Below are positions 1 through 7,102 of a stretch of DNA of 64,000 nucleotides, piece after piece. The stretch is from contig NZ_SIHJ01000001.1 in assembly GCF_007859765.1 (NCBI RefSeq), positions 2,481,311 to 2,545,310 of the forward strand, in the 5' to 3' direction. The DNA is from Posidoniimonas corsicana (GTDB taxonomy: Bacteria; Planctomycetota; Planctomycetia; Pirellulales; Lacipirellulaceae). Positions within the stretch are counted from its first letter, which is position 1; every line of letters starts with the position of its first letter. Under the pieces are notes generated by a model. That model saw only the letters and a program-made list of their open reading frames with translations. It ran no database searches and was not told the origin of the DNA. Made by a program: the position numbers and the translations under genes.

Positions 1-47
1 ACGACCCGACTTTTGTCCAACCTTGTGACCCCATAGGGACAAAACTC
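1..47. repeat. Dispersed palindrome, copy 1
   Basis: Imperfect inverted repeat with arms GACTTTTGTCC (8-18) and GGGACAAAACTC (36-47) around a spacer of about 17 nt. The same arms recur at 48432-48484 and 48556-48604. The rest of 48-264 shows no convincing gene or signal. Confidence 0.6.
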
Positions 48-264
48 ATCCGAAGCTCCTTCCCCAAGAGAACGATCCACGCCGCAACCATCGGCGGAAG
101 CCGCTGGTCTTTGATCCCTAGCACACCGCCCAGCGCAACCCTCATTGCACCACAGCAGGTGGCCGGTTTCTACCGAAAAGATGTGAGTGGGACGGAGTAC
201 TTGGAGGCGGTTGGCCCGGCGCAGTTCGCGATCCATGCACCCACCGTGAGGAGGCCGTCGTAAC

Positions 265-1053
265 TTGCGAAGTGTTGCGGGTAGTTCAAGTGCCAACGAT
301 ACTGCTTGCCAGTTGCTGATCGAAATAGACGAGTCACTCCGTCCAATGTGTCCACCGACTATGGATCTTACAACGCTTCTCCGGCAGATAGGCCGCCCTT
401 GCACGGCCTTCGACGTGGGTGGGTTTCGCCCGACGAACGACATCGAAGAGTCATGGCTGGGTCGGGTAACCCACTACGCGGCGGACGAAACGGCGCCGAC
501 AGACAAGCACGGGGAACCGATGCTCGAACTGGGGCAATTCTACCTACCAGTAATGCCGTTCGTCCCGGCTTCGCTCGCTGGGACGACGCTTCTGACAGCC
601 TTCATCTCACCGAACCTCGAAGGCGACAGCGACCTCATGGACGGCTGCTGGGAGATCCGAGAATACCGCAGCCATGCAGGCCTCGTCCGTAGATCGTCTG
701 AGAAGACAGCTACGGGGCTGAAGCCGCTCCCCCTACGCAGCTATCTTGTCGATGCCGACCACCCCGTCTGGGACGGCGGCGGCCTGACCGCGGAACAGGA
801 GGACGCATTCATTGCGCTGGAGCGGGAAGGAGCGATTGCAGATTACTTCGACGTCACTTCCCACATCTACGGGCATAAGTTTGGCGGGTATCCTTCCTTC
901 TGCCAGTCAGGCGTCGATCTTCATCCCTTTGAGTTCGTGTTTCAGGTGTCGTCAGACCCCAAGATTCAACTGAACGTGATCGACAACGGGAGCCTCACTT
1001 TCTGGCGCCACCCTGAGTTGGGAACTTGGAAGTTATACTACGACTTTTACTAG
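265..1053 (+). CDS. DUF1963 (YwqG-like) family protein
   Basis: A protein of up to 262 residues, probably cytoplasmic, of unknown function. The C-terminal half carries the family-typical stretch YGHKFGGYPSFCQ (about residues 201-213), followed by a beta-rich end with FEFVFQVSSD and a WxLYYDF tail. DUF1963 proteins often sit in polymorphic-toxin or immunity-like settings, but nothing here shows such a role. The start is uncertain: the TTG at 265 has no clear ribosome binding site, and ATG at 346 or 361 would remove an N-terminus of unusual composition. Base composition is lower in GC than the neighbours. Confidence 0.7.
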   Translation: MRSVAGSSSANDTACQLLIEIDESLRPMCPPTMDLTTLLRQIGRPCTAFDVGGFRPTNDIEESWLGRVTHYAADETAPTDKHGEPMLELGQFYLPVMPFVPASLAGTTLLTAFISPNLEGDSDLMDGCWEIREYRSHAGLVRRSSEKTATGLKPLPLRSYLVDADHPVWDGGGLTAEQEDAFIALEREGAIADYFDVTSHIYGHKFGGYPSFCQSGVDLHPFEFVFQVSSDPKIQLNVIDNGSLTFWRHPELGTWKLYYDFY

Positions 1054-1152
1054 CGGCGTTGCACTTCCCGATCGGCCTGCCGCCGTGACAACGCGAACCC
1101 CCTTTGCGACTAGCAGTTCAAAACAACCCAACTACCGGAGAACAGCCCGCCC

Positions 1153-1338
1153 ATGGGCAAGATCATCCGCCACGAGTTCACCGGCAGCATCCTCGGCTTC
1201 TGGCTGCTCTGTCTTACCATCGTGCTGATCCCCCTGGCCATCGTGTACCTGCTGCACGGCACCCTGCAGATTGTGCACGAGGTGGACGACCCCGAAGAAT
1301 TCGTCGCGCAGTACCGGGCCCGGAAGCAGGCGATTTAG
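1153..1338 (+). CDS. Small single-pass membrane protein
   Basis: 61 residues: a short basic N-terminus (MGKIIRHEF), one long hydrophobic helix (about residues 12-38, LGFWLLCLTIVLIPLAIVYL) and a charged cytoplasmic-type tail with DDPEEF. A GGAG lies about 12 nt upstream of the ATG. Small proteins of this layout are common in planctomycete genomes. The function is unknown. It precedes the 3' end of rtcR on the opposite strand and is not obviously part of that system. Confidence 0.55.
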   Translation: MGKIIRHEFTGSILGFWLLCLTIVLIPLAIVYLLHGTLQIVHEVDDPEEFVAQYRARKQAI

Positions 1339-1423
1339 GCGAAATCCTGCCCAGCAGCGTGAGAGATGGTCCACACTATTAAGCGCGAGCGCTACACCGC
1401 GCCTGATGAGGGCGCCCGAGCCC

Positions 1424-3013
1424 CTACCCGCCGCTCACGTCCGTCCAGCTTAGGCCGTGGCGGGCGAGGAGCTTGCGGACGCGGTCGGTGTCGTTGGGGT
1501 TGGCCTTCGCCTGGCGTGAGACGGCGAACAGCCGGCGGCCCGCCTCCGACAGCGACTTCGACTGGCGGCACACACAGACCGCCTCGGCCAGGCCGGCCTG
1601 GTCGAAACGGTCGACCTGCGCGGCGTCTACCAGGCCGGCGAGCGTCGCCTCGATCGAGTCGGCAGCAGCGGGCACGCGCCACTGCGCAGCGAGCCGGCTA
1701 GACTCCTCGTCGACCAGATCCACGCCGATCCGCCCGCCGGCGGCCAGCGTGGCCATCCGCGTGACCGCCGCGTTGAGGTCGCGGAAGTTGGCCTTCCACA
1801 GCGCCGAGGGCGCCTCGGCGAAGCGGAGGAACCGCGCCCGGGCCTCCTTGTTTATCCGCACCACGCCGCCGGTGCTGGCGGCGAACTTCTGCAGCTCGTA
1901 GTCCAGGTTGGGCTCGATGTCCTCGCGCCGCTCGGCCAGGCCCGGCAGGCGGAACGTCCACAGGTTGATGCGGGCCAGCAGGTCCTCGCGGAAGCGGCCG
2001 TCGGCGACCTCCTGCGACAGGTCGCGGTTGGTGCCGGCGATCAGCTGGAAGTCGCTCTGGGCTTCTTGGTCGGCGCCGACCGGCAGGAACCGCTTCTCCT
2101 CGATCGCCCGCAGCAGCATCGCCTGCTCGTCGGGGCCGAGCTCGCCGATCTCGTCGAGGAACAGCATGCCGCCGTCGGCCGCGCGGATCAGGCCCTCCCG
2201 GGCGCCGGTCGCGCCGGTGAACGCGCCCTTCACATGCCCGAACAAAGCGGACATCGCCTGGTCGCCGCGGAGGGTGGCGCAGTTCACCTCGACGAAGCGA
2301 TCGCTCAGGTGGCGGCGGGTCAGCTTCAGCTCGAAGATGCGGCGGGCGAGCTGGCTCTTGCCGGCGCCGGTGGGGCCGGTGATCAGCAGCGGCGCCGCGC
2401 TGTGGATGGCCACCCGCTCGATCTGTTCGATCAGCTTGTTGAAGCCGGCGTTGCGGGTTTCAATCCCGGACTTCAGGAACGACACGCCCTGCTGTTGCTC
2501 CAGCGCGAAGCGGGCGGCGAGCTGGTCGTACCGCGAGAGGTCCAGGTCGATGACCCGGTAGGTGCCGATGCCCGGCTTGTTCCGCTTCGGCGGCGACGCC
2601 TGCAGCAGCTTGCCCGGCAGCCGCCGCGACTCGGCCAGCAGGAATAGGCAGATCTGCTGCACGTGGCTGCCGGTGGTGATGTTGATCAGGTAGTCCTCGC
2701 CGTCCGGCTTGAACTGGTACGCGCCGACAAACTCGTGCAGCCGGCCGTACACCTCCTCCAGGTCCCACGGGTCGCGGAAGCCAACCTCGTGCAGGCGCAC
2801 ATCGGTCTCCGGCGAAACCGAGGCGATGTCCTTGGCCGTGAGCTCCGCCAGCGCCTTAAGTTTCGGCTCGTAAAGCAGCTCCAGCCGGTCGATCAACAGG
2901 TCCTCGTGCTGGCACAACGCGACCGTCGGCCGCCAGGAGTTCCAGCGGTCGCCGCTGTGGCCCCGATCGAGGCGAGTTCCCAGCAGTCCGAACACGACTT
3001 GCTTGCAGGGCAT
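1424..3013 (-). CDS. rtcR: RtcR: sigma-54-dependent activator of the RNA repair operon
   Basis: 529 residues, co-linear with enterobacterial RtcR. Residues 1-180 form the RtcR/CARF-type sensor (FGLLGTRLD, WRPTVALCQ, ITTGSHVQQI). An AAA+ domain follows, with Walker A GPTGAGKS near 210, the sigma-54 contact loop GAFTGA near 264 and Walker B MLFLDEIGEL near 280. A C-terminal helix-turn-helix lies around 480-525 (SLSEAGRRLFAVSRQAK). Known for the family: the sensor binds RNA fragments, including tRNA-derived ends with 2',3'-cyclic phosphate, and relieves inhibition of the AAA+ ring, which remodels sigma-54 RNA polymerase. It is divergent from the rsr-Y RNA-rtcBA transcript, the arrangement expected for its regulator. 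Confidence 0.97.
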   Translation of the reverse strand: MPCKQVVFGLLGTRLDRGHSGDRWNSWRPTVALCQHEDLLIDRLELLYEPKLKALAELTAKDIASVSPETDVRLHEVGFRDPWDLEEVYGRLHEFVGAYQFKPDGEDYLINITTGSHVQQICLFLLAESRRLPGKLLQASPPKRNKPGIGTYRVIDLDLSRYDQLAARFALEQQQGVSFLKSGIETRNAGFNKLIEQIERVAIHSAAPLLITGPTGAGKSQLARRIFELKLTRRHLSDRFVEVNCATLRGDQAMSALFGHVKGAFTGATGAREGLIRAADGGMLFLDEIGELGPDEQAMLLRAIEEKRFLPVGADQEAQSDFQLIAGTNRDLSQEVADGRFREDLLARINLWTFRLPGLAERREDIEPNLDYELQKFAASTGGVVRINKEARARFLRFAEAPSALWKANFRDLNAAVTRMATLAAGGRIGVDLVDEESSRLAAQWRVPAAADSIEATLAGLVDAAQVDRFDQAGLAEAVCVCRQSKSLSEAGRRLFAVSRQAKANPNDTDRVRKLLARHGLSWTDVSGG

Positions 3014-3058
3014 GAGCTGAATTGCTTCCCAGGAGATATGTCGCTATCCAGAAAGATA

Positions 3059-3067
3059 ATTGTAGCA
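3059..3067 (-). promoter_or_regulatory. Possible extended -10 promoter of rtcR
   Basis: On the minus strand TGCTACAAT matches an extended -10 element, about 46 nt upstream of the rtcR ATG. No good -35 hexamer is visible at the usual distance, as is usual for extended -10 promoters. Low confidence. Confidence 0.3.
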
Positions 3068-3077
3068 GATCAATCTG
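3066..3077. promoter_or_regulatory. Candidate RtcR upstream activator site
   Basis: Perfect short inverted repeat CAGAT-CA-ATCTG in the divergent rtcR/rsr intergenic region, about 95 bp upstream of the sigma-54 -24 element, a suitable place for an enhancer-type site. A second palindrome, CTGATCAG, lies at 3159-3166. Neither matches a site I can name, so the assignment rests on position and symmetry only. Confidence 0.25.
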
Positions 3078-3170
3078 GGTGAGGACTCGGCCGAAAATGC
3101 CGCCAAAGAAATCTGTAAGGCGTACCTATCGAAGGATTTACGTCGATTCACGGGTGGTCTGATCAGGGAT

Positions 3171-3187
3171 TGGCACATCCGGTGCTT
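3171..3187 (+). promoter_or_regulatory. Sigma-54 promoter of the rsr-Y RNA-rtcBA operon
   Basis: TGGCACATCCGGTGCTT matches the -24/-12 consensus (TGGCAC-N5-TTGCW) at all but one conserved base. The invariant GG (3172-3173) and GC (3184-3185) are spaced exactly 12 bp start to start. The predicted transcription start is about 3197, giving a leader of about 49 nt before the rsr ATG. It faces away from rtcR, which encodes the matching activator. Confidence 0.85.
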
Positions 3188-3245
3188 AAGTGCCTCCCAT
3201 CGAAACTGGCATGCAGAGCACTTGGCCAACCCTGAGGAGATGATC

Positions 3246-4823
3246 ATGGCAAACAAGGCACTTTTTGGATCGGCCCGCGGCGGCTGGAGCGCGAAGGCCG
3301 ACGCCCGCAACGAGGCGGGTGGGCTGGCCTACCAACGCACGGACAAGCAGGCGCTCGCCCAACTGGCCGCGACCGGCTGTCTTGGTGCGACGTTCTACGC
3401 GTCGGCCGACGAGCAGCTGGACCGCGTGCTGGAGCTGGCCCAGCGGGTCGAGCCCGAGTTCCTGGCCCGCCTGGCGATCTACGCGCGGCAGCAGGGGCAC
3501 ATGAAGGACACGCCGGCCGTGCTGTGTGCGGTGCTGTCGGTCCGCTCGCCGGGTCTGCTGGCCGAGGTGTTCGACCGCGTGATCGACAACCCGAAGATGC
3601 TCCGCAACTTCGTGCAGGTCATGCGATCGGGCGTGGTCGGCCGCCGCAGCCTCGGCTCGCTGCCGAAGCGGCTGGTGGTGCAGTGGCTCGACGCCCGGAG
3701 CGACGACCAGTTGTTCCGCGGATCGGTTGGCGCCGACCCGTCGCTGGCGGACGTGCTGCGGATGGTCCACCCGAAGCCGGCCACCGCGTCCCGCGAGGCG
3801 TTGTACGGCTACCTCATCGGCCGCGACCACAACCGCGAAGCGTTGCCGGAGTTGGTGCAGCACTACGAGAAGTTCAAGCGCAACACCAACCCGGGCAAGG
3901 TGGCGCCGCCCGACGTGCCGTTCCAGCTGCTGACCGCGCTGCCGCTGACCGAGAAGGACTGGGCGCAGATCGCCCGCAACGCCTCGTGGCAGATGACCCG
4001 CATGAACCTGAACACCTTGGCACGCCACGGCGTGTTCAAGGATCGGGAGCTGGCGGGCCAGCTGGCCAACCGGCTGCGGAACCCGCGGCTGGTCGAGAAG
4101 GCGCGGGTGTTCCCGTACCAGCTGATGGTCGCCTACGCCAACGCGGGCGAGGGCGTTCCGCACAGCGTGCGGGACGCGCTGCAGGATGCTATGGAGCTGG
4201 CGATCAAGAACGCCCCGCGTGTGGCGGGCAAGGTGTACGTCTGCCCGGACGTTTCGGGCTCGATGCACTGGCCGGCTACCGGGAGCCGTTTCGGCAGCTC
4301 GACCGCGGTCCGATGCCTGGACGTGGCGGCCCTGGTCGCGGCGACCGTGCTGCGGAAGAACCCGGAGGCGGAGGTCATCCCGTTCAAGGAGGACGTGGTG
4401 AAGCTGCGGCTGAACCCGCGTGACACCGTGATGACCAACGCCGAGAAGATCGCCCGCGTTTCGCCCGGCGGCACAAACTGCAGCGCCCCGCTGCGGGAGC
4501 TGAACTGCCGCCGCGCGGTGGGCGACCTGGTGGTCTTCGTCTCGGACAACGAGTCGTGGATCGACTCGCCCGAGTACGGTCGGTTCGGTGGAGGCCGAAC
4601 CGAGACCATCAACCAGTGGTCCAAGTTCAAGGCCCGCAACCCGCGGGCGCGGATGGTCTGCATCGACATCCAGCCGCACGGCACGGTTCAGGCGCGGGAG
4701 CGCGAGGACGTGGTGAACGTGGGCGGGTTCAGCGACCAGGTGTTCGGGCTGCTGTCCACCGTGGCGGCGGGCCGGCACTCGGTGGACCACTGGGTCCGCG
4801 AGGTCGAACAGGTCCGCCTGTAG
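3246..4823 (+). CDS. rsr: Ro60/Rsr ortholog (TROVE domain RNA-binding ring protein)
   Basis: 525 residues. The N-terminal 310 residues are TROVE-type helical repeats (LARLAIYARQQ, KDTPAVLCAVLSV, MTRMNLNTLARHGVF). The C-terminal vWA domain begins with the MIDAS motif DVSGS near 334 and carries the downstream GGTNC and VSDNES segments. Ro rings bind Y RNAs on their outer surface and misfolded or 3'-tailed RNA in the central hole, often working with a nuclease. I chose ATG 3246 because GAGGAGA lies 5 nt upstream; the reading frame stays open to a TTG at 3222. It is the first gene after the sigma-54 promoter and is followed directly by four Y-RNA-like elements. Confidence 0.97.
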   Translation: MANKALFGSARGGWSAKADARNEAGGLAYQRTDKQALAQLAATGCLGATFYASADEQLDRVLELAQRVEPEFLARLAIYARQQGHMKDTPAVLCAVLSVRSPGLLAEVFDRVIDNPKMLRNFVQVMRSGVVGRRSLGSLPKRLVVQWLDARSDDQLFRGSVGADPSLADVLRMVHPKPATASREALYGYLIGRDHNREALPELVQHYEKFKRNTNPGKVAPPDVPFQLLTALPLTEKDWAQIARNASWQMTRMNLNTLARHGVFKDRELAGQLANRLRNPRLVEKARVFPYQLMVAYANAGEGVPHSVRDALQDAMELAIKNAPRVAGKVYVCPDVSGSMHWPATGSRFGSSTAVRCLDVAALVAATVLRKNPEAEVIPFKEDVVKLRLNPRDTVMTNAEKIARVSPGGTNCSAPLRELNCRRAVGDLVVFVSDNESWIDSPEYGRFGGGRTETINQWSKFKARNPRARMVCIDIQPHGTVQAREREDVVNVGGFSDQVFGLLSTVAAGRHSVDHWVREVEQVRL

Positions 4824-4850
4824 GCCAGCAACTGTTTTGTAACTGCGTAC

Positions 4851-4883
4851 GGGGAGGCGGGCGCCGTCCGGGCCCGCCTCCCC
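4851..4883 (+). other. 12-bp perfect hairpin between rsr and the Y RNA array
   Basis: GGGGAGGCGGGC (4851-4862) pairs perfectly with GCCCGCCTCCCC (4872-4883) around a 9-nt loop, 28 nt after the rsr stop. No T-tract follows, so it is unlikely to be a strong intrinsic terminator. It could stabilise the rsr mRNA 3' end or mark a processing site that separates mRNA from Y RNAs (inference). Confidence 0.6.
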
Positions 4884-4915
4884 CGGGAACGGAGAACACG
4901 AAGACAGAAGCGAAC

Positions 4916-4977
4916 GGGCCGAATGCCGTCGGGATTACATCTCAACCATGTCGCGTCTCGGCAAACCTTGTCGGCCC
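4916..4977 (+). ncRNA. Y-RNA-like element Y1 (bare Ro-binding hairpin)
   Basis: Helix A: GGGCCGA (4916-4922) pairs with UCGGCCC (4971-4977). Then comes the asymmetric internal loop AUGCC / AAACCUUG. Helix B: GUCGGGAU (4928-4935) pairs with GUCUCGGC (4955-4962). The apical part, UACAU...AUGU, is short and contains no tRNA parts. The CGAAUG and CUUGUCG strands resemble the conserved bulged helix that Ro binds in known Y RNAs. All features of both helices recur in Y2-Y4 with different bases. Confidence 0.75.
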
Positions 4978-4989
4978 ATTTGAGACTTT

Positions 4990-5092
4990 GGTCAGCGAAT
5001 GAACGGCGGGACTACATTGGTCCTGGGGGTTCGAATCCCCCTCCCGCGGCGCAAGCCGGGGGATGTCTCGCCAACCGGCTTGTCGCCTGGCC
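4990..5092 (+). ncRNA. Y-RNA-like element Y2 (reduced tRNA mimic with GCAA cap)
   Basis: Helix A: 4990-4998 with 5083-5092 (one bulged C). Internal loop AUGAAC / AACCGGCUUG. Helix B: GGCGGGAC (5005-5012) with GUCUCGCC (5065-5072). Inside is a tRNA-type T arm (GGGGG-UUCGAAU-CCCCC), followed by a 9-bp acceptor-like stem (UCCCGCGGC with GCCGGGGGA, one G-G mismatch) closed by a GCAA tetraloop. No D arm can be drawn, so this is a minimal form of the tRNA-like domain. Confidence 0.75.
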
Positions 5093-5111
5093 TTGCGAAA
5101 CATCTTGATAC

Positions 5112-5383
5112 ACGCGACGAATGCGGGCGGAACTACATGGTTTCTGGAACCCGAGGTCGTGGGTTCGAATCCCACCGGCTCCACTGAGTTGCTAGCGGCT
5201 CGACTGGGCTGACGCCAAGATCTCGCTCGCTGGTGTGTTTCTAGCGGCTTGAATTGGCTAGCGCCATAATCTCGCTCGCTGGTGGTGTTGCTGGCGGCTC
5301 AACGTGGCCGACAGCAATCCTAGGGGGCCGTAGCTCAGTCTGGCAGAGCGCGTAACGCGTTTCGTCAATCCTTGTCGTCGCGT
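5112..5383 (+). ncRNA. yrlA: Y-RNA-like element Y3 (YrlA-type permuted tRNA with long insertion)
   Basis: Helix A is 9 perfect bp: ACGCGACGA (5112-5120) with UCGUCGCGU (5375-5383). Internal loop AUGCG / AAUCCUUG. Helix B: GGCGGAAC (5126-5133) with GUUUCGUC (5359-5366). Inside lie a T arm (5159-5175, loop UUCGAAU), acceptor 3' strand CGGCUCC (5176-5182), about 140 nt of repeats, acceptor 5' strand GGGGCCG (5324-5330), UA, and a D arm (GCUC/GAGC, 5333-5349, loop with GG). The tRNA parts are in permuted order and the Ro helix replaces the anticodon stem. This matches the published idea that YrlA RNAs mimic tRNA. Confidence 0.85.
5189..5322 (+). repeat. Three tandem ~50-nt repeats inside Y3
   Basis: Units at 5189-5237, 5238-5287 and 5288-5322 (the last truncated). 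They share TTGCTAGCGGCTC at the start, and units 1 and 2 share CTCGCTCGCTGGTG at the end. Each can form a small GGCU/GGCY hairpin. They fill the loop that closes the acceptor-like stem of Y3. Confidence 0.75.
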
Positions 5384-5420
5384 CCTTTTGCCTTTGATTT
5401 CTTAACTACAAATAGGAGAC

Positions 5421-5553
5421 ACTGCGGCGAATGCCGGAGGGACTACATCACCTTGATTGTCGCGGGTTCGATCCCCGCCAGCGGCCGCGTGCTGCTGTAG
5501 CTCAGTTGGTAGAGCGCCAAGCCTGCGTCTCTTCAATTCCTTGTCGCCGCGGT
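5421..5553 (+). ncRNA. yrlA: Y-RNA-like element Y4 (YrlA-type, complete permuted tRNA mimic)
   Basis: Helix A: ACUGCGGCGA (5421-5430) with UCGCCGCGGU (5544-5553). Internal loop AUGCC / AAUUCCUUG. Helix B: GGAGGGAC (5436-5443) with GUCUCUUC (5527-5534). The tRNA-like domain has T stem GCGGG/CCCGC with a 7-nt loop (5462-5478), acceptor CAGCGGC (5479-5485) with GCUGCUG (5491-5497) closed by the loop CGCGU, UA at 5498-5499, and D arm GCUC-AGUUGGUA-GAGC. It ends 9 nt before the rtcB ATG. A gene caller that starts rtcB at 5431 translates this RNA. Confidence 0.88.
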
Positions 5554-5562
5554 CTAATTGCC

Positions 5563-7068
5563 ATGTCCAGCCAGACTATCGAAACGAAGCCGAACAACGG
5601 CATTATCGCCGACGGCGAGGCGACCGCTATCCTGCCGACCGGCGGGAAGCACAAGCCGATCACCGTCATCGGCACCGAGGCGATCCGGGGCACGTTCGAC
5701 GAGCTCTGCCTGCAGCAGGCGATCAACTCGCGCACCGCGCCGGGCGTGACCGACCTGGTTCTCAACCCGGACGCGCACTGCGGGTACGGGGCGCCCGTGG
5801 GGTGCGTGATGGTCTCGCCGACGCACGTGTACCCGGGACCGGTGGGGGTCGATATCAAGTGCTCCATGAGCCTGCTGCAGACCAGCCTGCCGGCCGACGC
5901 GGTCATCGACAAGCCGACCCGCCGGGCGCTGATCAACGCCATCTGCGAGCGGACGCCGACCGGCGCCGGCCGCGGCCAGCGTAACGCGCCCAAGTCCCGC
6001 CGCGTCGATGAGGCGCTCGGACGCCGCGTGCTGGTGGAGGGCGCGTCGCGCGGCGTGTGCGAGGCGCTGGGCATCCCGCCGGAGTGGGCCGAGCGGTGCG
6101 AGGACTCGGCCCACGTGGGGCACGACGACTCGACCGCGTCGCTCGCGCTGCGGCTGGAGAAGCTGATGCCGCAGATGCACAACTTCGCCGGCAAGGTGAC
6201 GCAGCTTGGCTCGTACGGCGGCGGCAACCACTTCGGCGAGTGCGAGGTGGTCGAGTTCGGCGAGGACGACCGCAGCCGCCGCGTGGCGGACGCGTTCGGC
6301 CTGATCGACGGCGGCGTGGCGTTCTTGTCGCACTGTGGCTCGCGCGGCATCGGACACCAGCTCGCTACCGGCCAGTTCAAGGCGTTGCAGCAAAAGTTCG
6401 ACCGCTGGGACATCCCGCTGCCGGGCCAGGACCGCGAGCTGGTGTACGCGCCGCTCGGCACGCCCGAGGCCGACGCGTACCTGGACGACATGGCGCTGGG
6501 CGCGAACTTCGCCACCGTGAACCACCTCCTGATCAACGCGCTGGTGCTCGAGGCGTTCCAGGAGGTGATCCCGGGCGTGACCGGCCGGCTGGTGTACTTT
6601 ATCAGCCACAACATCGCGCGGAAGGAGATCGTCGACAGCCGGCCGGCGTGGGTGCACCGCAAGGGCGCCACGCGGGCGATGCCGGCGGGCCACCACGCGT
6701 TGGCGGGCACGCCGTTCGCCGAAACCGGCCACCCGATCCTGCTGCCGGGCAACCCGCAGGCGGGGTCGGCGGTGATGGTGGCGGACCCGGGCGCCGAGCT
6801 GAGCTGCTACAGCGTCAACCACGGCGCGGGGCGTCAGCTGGGCCGCAAGGCGGCCAAGCGGGCGCTCGACCAGCGTGAGGTGGACGCGTCGTTCGACGCG
6901 GCCGACATCCTGTCAAACTGCCGTCAGTACCCGATCGACGAGGCGCCCGCCGCCTACAAGGATTTTGATGAGGTGCTGCGGTCCGTCAAAGCGGCAGGAC
7001 TGGCCAGTGAAGTCGCGCGGCTGAAGGCGCGGTTTGTGATAAAGGACGGCGACAAGGCGGACGACTAG
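5563..7068 (+). CDS. rtcB: RtcB RNA ligase
   Basis: 501 residues, longer than the usual bacterial RtcB of about 400. RtcB joins RNA 2',3'-cyclic or 3'-phosphate ends to 5'-OH ends using GTP and Mn2+. Visible landmarks: NPDAHCGYGAPVGCV, metal-site Cys in VGVDIKCSM (near 101), GGGNHFGE, SHCGSRGIGH, HNIARKE, and the guanylated His region VNHGAGRQLG near 419. ATG 5563 is chosen because the upstream 44 in-frame codons are Y4 sequence. There is no clear ribosome binding site, so the Y4 3' strand next to the start may influence translation. It is third in the operon and followed by rtcA after 34 nt. Confidence 0.96.
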   Translation: MSSQTIETKPNNGIIADGEATAILPTGGKHKPITVIGTEAIRGTFDELCLQQAINSRTAPGVTDLVLNPDAHCGYGAPVGCVMVSPTHVYPGPVGVDIKCSMSLLQTSLPADAVIDKPTRRALINAICERTPTGAGRGQRNAPKSRRVDEALGRRVLVEGASRGVCEALGIPPEWAERCEDSAHVGHDDSTASLALRLEKLMPQMHNFAGKVTQLGSYGGGNHFGECEVVEFGEDDRSRRVADAFGLIDGGVAFLSHCGSRGIGHQLATGQFKALQQKFDRWDIPLPGQDRELVYAPLGTPEADAYLDDMALGANFATVNHLLINALVLEAFQEVIPGVTGRLVYFISHNIARKEIVDSRPAWVHRKGATRAMPAGHHALAGTPFAETGHPILLPGNPQAGSAVMVADPGAELSCYSVNHGAGRQLGRKAAKRALDQREVDASFDAADILSNCRQYPIDEAPAAYKDFDEVLRSVKAAGLASEVARLKARFVIKDGDKADD

Positions 7069-7102
7069 ACCGTCTTGTAGCCACCAATCGGAGGAAAACC
7101 AG

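Noticed and set aside
3186-4790. Long minus-strand frame opposite rsr
   Set aside because: A high-GC shadow of the TROVE gene with biased His/Arg/Val composition and no recognisable domain.
5189-5322. CRISPR-like array
   Set aside because: Only three imperfect units without spacers; they lie inside the Y3 RNA structure. No cas genes are in the window.
5000-5520. Several stretches look like tRNA halves and could be read as tRNA genes
   Set aside because: The halves are in permuted order (3' half before 5' half), have no anticodon arm, and are enclosed by Ro-type helices. They are better explained as parts of Y RNAs.
5431-5562. N-terminal extension of RtcB
   Set aside because: The 44 codons are translated Y4 RNA; RtcB homology begins after ATG 5563.
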